DNA of 14,500 bases, taken from positions 128,001 through 142,500 of the forward strand of contig CAJNDS010000108.1 in assembly GCA_905221605.1 (NCBI GenBank), read 5' to 3'. Both the position numbers and the translations under genes were made by a program. This DNA is from Symbiodinium natans. Lineage: Eukaryota; Sar; Dinophyceae; Suessiales; Symbiodiniaceae. Each line of letters starts with the position of its first letter. Positions within the stretch are counted from its first letter, which is position 1. This document shows, one piece after another, positions 8,080 to 14,500 of this stretch. The notes beneath the pieces are model-generated. The model had not been told where the DNA came from, did not search any database, and saw only the letters and a list, made by a program, of their open reading frames with translations.

Positions 8080-9034
8080 TCCCGTGTCCGATTGTAGAGC
8101 GTTAAGGCACCACCGCCCCGAACACAGAGTAACGAACCCCAACTCTAAAAAAAGTTAAGGATATTTAAAGCTTGGCGTTGCCAACCTGGGCCATCCGCCC
8201 ATTGTGTCGCCCCAGTTGTGCCCTTTGGAGCTATCAGGTTCAACTACCCCACGCATGCCAGGACTAGAGCATTCATCTGAGAAAGAAAGTAAAGGACAGC
8301 TCGCCCAAAATTCAAGTCGATGATGCAGACTCAGACTACGACATGATGTCTTGGAAGATCCAACTGCTTCATTGCTTCATGCGACCCCGCTAAAAGCACT
8401 CGTGGCAAGATGCGCTGAAACGTGGCAGCTGAGTGCATTCCTGAGGCGAAGCCACCCATGCTGGTGGTGCCCAGGCAAGCAAAGGACTCGGGCACCATCC
8501 GATGGGTCTTGAAGCGGGGCATGAGCTCTCTTTGCCCCTGCGAATGCGAGAGCTCCGAAGAGTGTTCCGACGAGCCTACGTGACGCAAAATAGGAATCTT
8601 GAAGCTCCAGCAGTCACCGTGTATTGCTCATGACCTGAGCACCCACGGCTTTGGCCATTGGAGTTGATTAGCCTACTGCCACAGCTTCGGAGAGCTGTAT
8701 TGAGGAGTTGCCAACTTTCAATGTCAATTGCCCATACTTCGTGTTGCACGGCTCAAGCGCTACAGTAATCGTCATGGCCGTGGCTCTGATGGCTTTGGTC
8801 TGGCTGGGCGATGGAGGGCTCGGCCAGCCCGCCTAGGGTGTGGCGGGTCCTCCAGGGCGACGGCAGTGATGGCATTCTGGTTCGTTCGGAGCAGGGCCTC
8901 TCCAGCACCGTACTTGGACGTTTGAGTTTCGGGGCGCTAGTACTCGCTGAAGCTGAGGCCCGGAGGCTTTAAGTACAAAATGCATCGAATCGAAGACACT
9001 CAAAAGATAGACAAACCATTTAGGCAACAAAAAC
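8080..9034. other. Intergenic region between the two genes
   Basis: Nothing recognised. An 85-codon minus-strand frame (8331-8588) is open but matches no family I know. A spliced-leader acceptor for the downstream gene would be expected near the right end, yet no particular AG can be singled out. No classical polyadenylation or terminator signal can be claimed. Confidence 0.5.
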
Positions 9035-9529
9035 ATGAAACCGCAAAGATCAGCCTCGGTGTACCGGTTTCTTGATGTGAGGCCGGCTCACGACTTCGGT
9101 TCCGACTGCTGCGGGGCAAGGGGCCCTTGCAGGGCTGGGTTTCGCAAAAAGTTCAGAGCAGACAGCTGCTGGAGAGGGTCGATGATCCTTCGTCAGCACT
9201 ACTGCCTCCTGATAGCAGCGGGACGCCATTGCCGCACATCTCCATGGATGTTTTGCCTAGCTGCGGCTGGGCCTCCTGGTACGATCTCCGCCGCACTCCG
9301 GCTTGCATTTCTTGCTGCTGTGTGTGCCGCTCTAACCTCTTTTTGTTTCCTCTCGTTTTTCCCTATACTTTCAAAATCTCTCGCACTAAGGTGTGGCCAA
9401 CTTTCGGGATGTAGCAGATGCGCTGGGCCCTGGGACACCGTTGCGGTGCCGCGGTGGCCGCACACTGCGACGGAACTGGCTTTTTCGCTCTGGACACTTT
9501 GCAGCTGCCACAGAGGAGGACCTGGCCTG
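9035..9529 (+). CDS. Phosphatase gene, N-terminal exons
   Basis: A possible first exon (ATG at 9035, MKPQRSASVYRFLD) joins by a GT-AG intron in phase to 9133-9259, which reads GWVSQKVQSRQLLERV and ends PLPHISMDVLPS. Across a 131-nt GC-AG intron comes 9391-9529, VANFRDVADALGPGTPLRCR and then RNWLFRSGHFAAATEEDLA. NFRD and the LFRSGH strand are family hallmarks near the N-terminus. The start codon is tentative: spliced-leader trans-splicing means no upstream promoter cue is usable. Confidence 0.65.
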
Positions 9530-12500
9530 GAGCCCAAATAAGCCCAGAGGCATCTGCCTGTTTGTCGAGGGCAGAAGGGAAGCAGTGAGCACATGCCTTT
9601 GGACAGCAGAAGGGCCGTTTGTCTTAGGCCACGCTCGCGAAGCTGCGGCTTCGAACGTATGTGGCTGGGCCTGTCTAAGAGAGAAAGAGAGGAAGAAATA
9701 AAGAAGGAAGGAAGGAAGGAAGAAAGAAGGAAAGAAAGAAAGAGAGAGATTCGGGGGCTCATCCTGGTCCCTTTCCCCAGCAACCTAGAGCAGGGGATCA
9801 TAGTCTTCGCAGTGGCGAGGAGCACTGAAAATCATGCAGCTCGACCCATAGGCTGCTGGGTATGGAGAGTACTCCAGCATACAAATACATTAACACGCAC
9901 AGGGGAGGAAACTTCAAAACGAGGGGAACCCCCACGCGTTCATGCTGTCTTTCACTCAAACTGGATTGCTCGGGAGCATGCCCTCCTGGGAAGGAAGGAA
10001 GATTCGGGTTCAGGCCCTGTAGAAGAAGAAGAAGAAGAGTTCACATGATGCAAGTAAGAACATGTCCAATCTGGGCCCACAACCACGCGAAGAGTGGAGA
10101 GAGGAGAAAGTGCCGGGGATGCTCTGGCAGGTGGACCTGAGGGAGGGCACCGACTTCGAGGGCGCAGATGCTCCCGTCTACACGCAGCTCTTCCCACCGA
10201 GCCCAAAGGAGCGTCAAGAAGGCAAAGGCAGTCAAAGTGCCACACAGGCTCCAGGCCCGGGCCGCCTTTATCCGTCACTCGTTCTCTTCCCTTCAGAGCC
10301 CCGTAGGCCGTCGGGTGTGGTGCCCATTTACGAAGGAGCCTTGCCGTGCCTTTTTCGAACACCCTTCCTCTCCAGTTTCCCTAACTCCTGCCCTGCTCAA
10401 GGACCTCCGCTTGCGACCTTGGACGCCGGACGAGAAAGCCGGGCTCGTGCCCGAGAGCGACACCAAGGCACACAGAGACGTAAAGCCTCCTGACTCTGTA
10501 GCGGCAGCTCCTCTAGGCGCTTTGTCTTCGGTTCAGTCTCCATTAGCAGGCCACGAAAACGACAGGCGACTTGAAAGTATGTTCCCTTCCTGCGTCTGGT
10601 CGCTTCGCAATGCTCCTCATTTTGCAGCTGCTACAGCTTCGAAAGCTTGTTTCTCAGGCGTGGACGTCGTGGTGGCTTGGCATGGTTAGACTGAGACAGG
10701 GTCCACTCGAGTTCTGTTGTGCCCCAGGCACTTGTGCATTCCTTGCAATCCAAGGTGGTTCCAGCGAGCGAGCCGTAACTTGCTGCAACTATGATCCGAA
10801 GTGACGCGTCGAGCTTGAGGAGAATGTTTCTGGCTTTCTCAGGCCAGGCGATGGCCGGGAAAATCAACTTGCCCAGCAACCTGGCAGCGGTGAACCGCGC
10901 GGCGCTCTTTGTCAACGCCGCAGAGATCCGCGCGGCTCTACAAACCCTCACTGAGGCCACCTGAGGAAGGGTCCGATGGAAAGATATGCAAAGGATGCAC
11001 TTGGGAAGCCTGCGTGGTGCAGAAGATGAGCTGGCTTTTACTTACTTGAAGTTACCTTCTTTGCAGTCCGGTATCATAAACGATGCTGCTTGTCCTTCGA
11101 CCAGGTTCAAGTCCTTTAGCTGCTTCTCTATGTGCCGCAACAGACACAGATTGTTTTTTTGGGCGTTGCCCTTTTAGTGGCAGCTAGAAGCTAGTTAGTG
11201 TTTGAGCGAAAGCAGAGGACAGTTCCACAAAACGCCTGAGTCTTGTCCTCGCATAAATTGTGACGCCGTGTGACCAAGCGTTGACTTGGGAAGGGGCTGT
11301 TGCGGTGTCTTTGGCAGGAAAGCAACTTTCCACTGGTTTTCGGCTGCGTCGCCGGGAAAGACCGGACTGGATTGCGGCCTGGCTTCGTGGCTGCGGGTTC
11401 TTTTAAGTAGCATTTTCCACTCACTCCTTGAGATTGGAGGCTTCTCCCTTCCAAAACTTGACACTCTAGGCTCAGCTGCCTCATCCTAAGCGCCCTGGGC
11501 GTGGACCGCGAGATCATTATCGCCGACTACTTGAAAACCAACCAAGCAGCCCGGCACATCGATGCTTGCAACCAGGTGGGCCAGCACCTCTGGCGCCTTG
11601 GCTACAGGCGAATGGTCCATGCCTCTGATGCCTCTGCTTGCTGTTTTCCGCAAGAAGCTTTGAATGCGTCGAGGTGGCAGCAGCTGGAAGTGGAGGCGCC
11701 GGAACGGTTCCGGCGCCTCCGGCCTTCGCTGCCCACACTTCGCTTCGATGCCTCCTGGGAGGGGAAGACGTGGCAAAGTCGAGGCCCTGACGGCCCCGAG
11801 CAAGAGGATCGCGAAAAAAATGGCAATGAAGGCCCTTTGGATGGCGCGGGCGTGGACTCCGCGCTGGCCAGTGGTCCGCCTGCAGAAGCTTTGCAAAGCT
11901 TGCAGGCGAACGAAATCTGAGAGCCACCTCTGTCCTCAACACCTGGTAAACACGCTGTCAACTGCTTAGAATTCTCCCGGAAACCTCATAAAACCGATAC
12001 CGACAAAATACATACTTGAAAACAGGGTGTTGCCGGCGCTAGCACGGCGCCATTAATGCGCTAGCACATTTTACACGATCTGGGTTTTCTGGACAGTCGG
12101 TCACCAGACGCAAGCCCAAAGGTTTGTAGGCCTAGGGGTTGGATTTCCCGAAATCCCAAGCTTTCAACCCCAACCCTCAACCCCAAGTCTCTTCCCCTCA
12201 TATTGGAACATGTTGGCCCTGGGTGAGATATAATACCAACTTTGGCTGCGCGACTGTTGGAATTCAACGTCAACCCTTACACGCCTTAGAGAATACCTTC
12301 GCATTATATTGTCGTGAAGAGGTGCGCTCGTGCGTTCCCAGGTAGATTTGGGTTTCAGATGCGAATATAAAACTTTCTCTTCTCCTACAAGGTAGCAATG
12401 TTTTTTTCTTGGACATAAGGCGGCGCCCAAGTACTCGCATACCACGACACATGTTTGATGAGTGGCATTTTGGAATGAGCATATACATACACACATGTAC

Positions 12501-13049
12501 ACATTTGTCTGTGTTGTTTTTTTAAAAGACTGCACAAGCTGCGTGTAGCCACCTCCGTTATAGCGACTACGTGATGTCATTTTTAGGGACGGCGCAATCT
12601 TGAAAAGGAGCCAAGAAAACTCATGACATGGTTGTCCAAATTACAGTACGTCGTTCAATCCTGAACACCGTCTCCACCCAGAACAGAACCCAAAACCTTC
12701 GCCTTGGGTCTGCGGGGGCCTTTGGTCCCAAGATGTCGCAAGTGCAGCGCAATAAAGATCAACAAGCTAACGGCTTGCCTTGTCATAGTGCATCATGTCG
12801 CCAGTAGCCTTCATCAGAACATGCTGGACATGTTGGCCTCGCTGTTTTGCAGAGCTCCGCGGTCTACGAGGGCATCGTCCAGTACACGCTCAACATGCTG
12901 GATGAAGAAGGCAAGCCTCTCAGCGCCTTAATCCTGCGATCACCAGTTGCTGCATGACCACTGCTGCAGGAGGGGTCTTGTCCTACCTGGAATCGATTGG
13001 CTTCGGGCCGGATGACGTGGAGAAGCTGATAGCTAACCTGACAGAGTGA
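9035..13049 (+). CDS. Atypical tyrosine/dual-specificity phosphatase, Y_phosphatase3 family, multi-exon
   Basis: Members of this PtpB/LipA-like family hydrolyse phosphotyrosine, phosphoserine/threonine or phosphoinositides through a Cys-x5-Arg loop. Seen in order: VANFRDVADALG, RNWLFRSGHFAAATEEDLA, VDLREGTDFE, RRVWCPFTK, LRLRPWTPDEKAGL, LAAVNRAALFVNAAEIRAAL, the loop CVAGKDRTGL (Cys codon 11345-11347, Arg 11363-11365), LILSALGVDREIIIADYLKT, and the C-terminal VLSYLESIGFGPDDVEKLIA with TGA at 13047-13049. Inferred exons: 9035-9076 (tentative start), 9133-9259, 9391-9529, 9781-9808, 10131-10227, 10307-10335, 10402-10516, 10843-10955, 11318-11376, 11476-11905, 12853-12910, 12970-13049. Nearly all introns are GC-AG. 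The His that normally precedes the catalytic Cys is Gly here. Predicted length is about 430 residues, longer than bacterial relatives because of inserts. The protein looks cytosolic, with no signal peptide or TM. Confidence 0.83.
9676..9750 (+). repeat. Purine-rich GA/GGAA/GAAA repeat in intron
   Basis: An imperfect purine microsatellite (AAGGAAGGAAGGAAG, AAAGAAAGAAAGAGAGAG) in the GA-AG intron 9530-9780 of the phosphatase gene. Confidence 0.9.
9781..10516 (+). CDS. Phosphatase gene, central exons
   Basis: Micro-exon 9781-9808 (NLEQGIIVF) supplies the strand that leads into VDLREGTDFEGADAPVYTQL at 10131-10227. Next come micro-exon 10307-10335 (RRVWCPFTK) and 10402-10516 (DLRLRPWTPDEKAGLVPESD and a low-complexity tail). 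Introns are 9809-10130 (GC), 10228-10306 (79 nt, GC), and 10336-10401 (66 nt, GA, no in-frame stop). All phases agree. The micro-exons rest on family order and phase, so their exact borders are less sure than the VDLRE exon. Confidence 0.6.
10020..10038 (+). repeat. GAA triplet repeat
   Basis: Six GAA units (AGAAGAAGAAGAAGAAGAG) in the intron 9809-10130. Confidence 0.9.
10843..11376 (+). CDS. Phosphatase gene, catalytic exons
   Basis: Exon 10843-10955 reads AMAGKINLPSNLAAVNRAAL and then FVNAAEIRAALQTLTE, the helix that precedes the catalytic strand in this family. Exon 11318-11376 reads ESNFPLVFGCVAGKDRTGL: a hydrophobic strand, the nucleophile Cys at 11345, then A-G-K-D-R, giving a perfect C-x5-R loop with the GKDR signature of the lipid-active branch. 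The intron 10956-11317 is GC-AG and phase 0. Confidence 0.8.
11476..13049 (+). CDS. Phosphatase gene, C-terminal exons
   Basis: Exon 11476-11905 begins CLILSALGVDREIIIADYLK and stays open for 143 codons. Its second half (EAPERFRRLRPSLPTLRF, then a D/E/G-rich tract) looks like a lineage-specific insert. It ends GPPAEALQSLQ at a GC donor in phase with 12853-12910 (SSAVYEGIVQYTLNMLDEE). A 59-nt GC-AG intron (12911-12969) precedes the last exon 12970-13049 (GVLSYLESIGFGPDDVEKLI, ANLTE, TGA), which matches the usual Y_phosphatase3 C-terminus. Part of the long exon could instead be intronic. Confidence 0.7.
11692..11720. repeat. Perfect 14-bp inverted repeat with 1-nt centre
   Basis: GGAGGCGCCGGAAC and its exact reverse complement flank a single G, inside the long phosphatase exon, where it would encode EAPERFRRLR. 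Transcribed RNA or single-stranded DNA could form a strong hairpin here. Confidence 0.95.
11878..11906. repeat. Inverted repeat centred on AAGCTTTGCAAAGCTT
   Basis: A perfect 16-bp palindrome is extended on both sides by CCTGC/GCAGG with a two-base insertion in the left arm. It ends exactly at the inferred GC donor of the exon (11905|11906), so the hairpin overlaps the 5' splice site. Confidence 0.85.
11906..12852 (+). other. Long intron of the phosphatase gene
   Basis: A 947-nt inferred GC-AG intron without recognised genes. It contains a small inverted repeat (GGATTTC CC GAAATCC near 12141-12156) followed by several CAACCC-type units, and AT-rich patches near 12470-12530. Confidence 0.5.
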
Positions 13050-13148
13050 AGACCGCTCAGGTGAGCCCAAACGTCCAAAACCCAATGCCACCACCCTATA
13101 CCCTTAACCTCGAAACACCCACCCAACAGTATTCAACCCTAAGTTAAC

Positions 13149-13622
13149 TTGAGCCCTCCGCTCCCACTACTCTTGTCGCAGGCTCACGGCCCATGCCAAG
13201 TCTACAGAACAACAAAGAGCTGGAGGCAACAACAAGATGGAGACGTTGTGCATCTGCTTGCAAGCAGAGGGGTCATTTGGTGGGCCTCTGCAAGTTCGCG
13301 TCGCTGTTTTCGTAGGCATGGGCATTCAGCATGGAGGAGTTGCGACTGCGAATGTCTTTTTGACAGGAGCTGGGGCATGCCAAGAAGACTCGACGGCGGA
13401 GAACCCCACTTTGTCCTCTGCGCGCGCCTGCACGAATCAGAGCGGAAGCAGATGCGAGTTCCTCGAAAAGACGATGCGGGGTTTGCGCGAAGGGGTGCGA
13501 ATGGGTGCGAGGGTCGTTATATGCTCATGTTGAGGTCTCTTGGTGTTAAGCCACACGTTCGCTCCCGCAGCTCCTCTTTGGACCAGAGTGATGGGGCCCC
13601 GCAAGCCGTGTCTCGACCTTGA
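13149..13622 (+). CDS. Unrecognised open frame, possible exon of a third gene
   Basis: A 157-codon frame begins 100 bases after the phosphatase stop, with a CAG acceptor-like word at 13180-13182. The translation is Cys- and Arg-rich (CDCECLF, GEPHFVLCARLHESERK) and matches no family I know. Overlapping frames are also open, so it may be chance. Confidence 0.15.
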   Translation: MSPPLPLLLSQAHGPCQVYRTTKSWRQQQDGDVVHLLASRGVIWWASASSRRCFRRHGHSAWRSCDCECLFDRSWGMPRRLDGGEPHFVLCARLHESERKQMRVPRKDDAGFARRGANGCEGRYMLMLRSLGVKPHVRSRSSSLDQSDGAPQAVSRP

Positions 13623-13866
13623 GGCCTGGAGATACGACTTGAAGACATCAGCCATCAAGGTATTTGAAGGCAACATGTTCCTAAGGAGCGGAGCCATCAT
13701 GGCCATGGCCCCAGACGCATTTTTTCTAGCCGAGATGAGTGCTGCAGCTTCCCGGACCTCCCTGGCCTTTTTGCGCTGTCAGGGGCCACCCGTTCATGGG
13801 CACATCGTGCGAGCGCTGATGTTCAGCTGGGCCGTGGTGTGCTTGGGTGAGGCCTGGCGCTACTGA
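13540..13866 (+). CDS. Unrecognised open frame, possible exon
   Basis: A 108-codon frame reads LDLEAWRYDLKTSAIKVFEG, then AIMAMAPDAFFLAEMSAAAS, and ends FSWAVVCLGEAWRY plus TGA. Composition looks protein-like, with a balanced hydrophobic pattern, and ACCAG and CAAGG words near 13583 and 13660 could be splice sites. No family is recognised. Confidence 0.25.
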   Translation: MVLSHTFAPAAPLWTRVMGPRKPCLDLEAWRYDLKTSAIKVFEGNMFLRSGAIMAMAPDAFFLAEMSAAASRTSLAFLRCQGPPVHGHIVRALMFSWAVVCLGEAWRY

Positions 13867-14187
13867 AGCTTTAGCTTAGGGCTTAGGGCAGCTTGGTCCT
13901 CAAAGCTCCGAGCAACGGAGGACTCACAGGAGCTTCGCGACAGCCATTTAGCAGGGCCCCCGTCTGTCCACGCATGTCCGCCCAGCTGCGCTTCCCACCA
14001 TGCTGCCGAGGAGTTCGACTGCAAGTGCTGGGCAGCTCAGGCAAGCTGCAGCAACGGATGCTGTGGATACTACGGGGGTCGACCATTCAGGAGGGCCTGT
14101 GCCGGCCCGGCCGCGCGTCGCTCGTTTGGGCCCAAATCGCGCTCTCGGGACGCTTTTGGAAGGCCATTTGAAATGGACATCGGATGA
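13867..14187 (+). CDS. Cysteine-rich open frame without a start codon, possible exon
   Basis: This frame is open for over 100 codons between a TGA near 13864 and a TGA ending about 14190, with no ATG near its start. It reads HACPPSCASHHAAEEFDCKC, then WAAQASCSNGCCGYYGGRPF and RRACAG. The Cys pattern (C-x3-C, C-x-C, C-x4-CC) suggests a disulphide or metal-binding module, but no named family fits. A CACAG acceptor at about 13925-13929 could begin the exon. Other frames here are also open because of the GC content, so this is tentative. Confidence 0.25.
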   Translation, partial: SFSLGLRAAWSSKLRATEDSQELRDSHLAGPPSVHACPPSCASHHAAEEFDCKCWAAQASCSNGCCGYYGGRPFRRACAGPAARRSFGPKSRSRDAFGRPFEMDIG

Positions 14188-14500
14188 TCAGGACCCCGAT
14201 TGCAGGTAGCATTAGTTATGTATATGTAAAATATAACAAAAAGCATTATCCTTGTAATGCATATATATTAGAATAGATGAAAAGGAGCAAAATGCATTTT
14301 GCGCGGTTCAAAGGCAAGCTCGCCTACTCTATGCCATGTGTTCCTCGTATGTGCTCCTTGACACAAAGCTGTCTTTCCACTATACTTGAGCTGGAAAGCC
14401 GACCTAACCGGACCTAACCCTGACACACCTCAGAAGTGCACAGGACAGAGGCGGGAGCACCAGTTCGATTACGGAATGTGCACGAGACCTGGGCGAGAGC
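14188..14500. other. AT-rich island and right edge
   Basis: From 14212 to about 14280 the sequence is strongly AT-rich (TATGTATATGTAAAATATAA), like the intronic island at 2945-3065. The remainder to the window edge shows no feature that can be supported. Confidence 0.4.

Noticed and set aside
8331-8588. 85-codon minus-strand frame in the intergenic region
   Set aside because: The composition is plausible but there is no family resemblance, no splice context, and it is opposite to both genes.
9199-9825. 208-codon minus-strand frame
   Set aside because: It is antisense to the phosphatase N-terminal exons and a microsatellite. Its serine/leucine-rich part comes from the purine repeat.
12459-12480. 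Possible relict dinoflagellate spliced-leader sequence (TGGCATTTTGG)
   Set aside because: Only a short core is shared with the spliced leader and the flanking bases do not match. No full or truncated relict was found in the window.
13100-13150. Degenerate CCCTAA-like telomere repeat (CCCTATACCCTTAACC)
   Set aside because: There is no regular period; it is simply a C/A-rich stretch.
1-14500. CRISPR array, tRNA or rRNA genes, bacterial operons
   Set aside because: No spaced identical repeats of array type, no cloverleaf with expected invariant bases and no rRNA core sequence were seen. The gene structure is eukaryotic.

Overview
This window looks like nuclear DNA of a dinoflagellate (Symbiodiniaceae or Polarella type). 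The signs are two genes on the same strand, each split into many tiny exons. Most introns I could place start with GC or GA instead of GT, and usually have a G after the AG on both sides. There is also a block of TTTAGGG repeats and remnants of mobile elements. I have no alignment tools, so I assembled the exons by reading frames, splice phases and remembered family motifs.

Layout. Bases 1-478 hold an open stretch with one in-frame stop and no recognised product. Bases 479-1765 show nothing I can defend. Gene 1 runs from about 1766 to 8079 (+). It is a Spinster-type (SPNS) major facilitator transporter in about 20 exons, nearly complete from transmembrane helix 1 (TM1) to a stop after TM12; only the extreme N-terminus was not found. 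Its introns carry three unusual passengers: seven TTTAGGG copies at 3199-3247, an 819-bp terminal-inverted-repeat element at 4748-5566 (with a G6C30 tract and a 169-bp duplication), and an antisense, decayed retroelement end (RNase H plus zinc-finger-like parts) at 6556-7300. Bases 8080-9034 are intergenic.

Gene 2 runs from about 9035 to 13049 (+). It is an atypical tyrosine/dual-specificity phosphatase of the Y_phosphatase3 (PtpB/LipA-like) family in about 12 exons. It has the N-terminal NFRD and LFRSGH motifs, the catalytic loop CVAGKDRTG, and a typical C-terminal YLESIGF..DDVEKL helix, and it ends in TGA.

Bases 13050-14500 contain several open frames, including a cysteine-rich one, that may be exons of a third gene on the same strand, but none is recognised. 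The two identified genes show no functional link (lipid transport and phosphatase signalling). Tandem same-strand order is normal for dinoflagellates. No tRNA, rRNA, CRISPR array or bacterial-style operon signal was seen.
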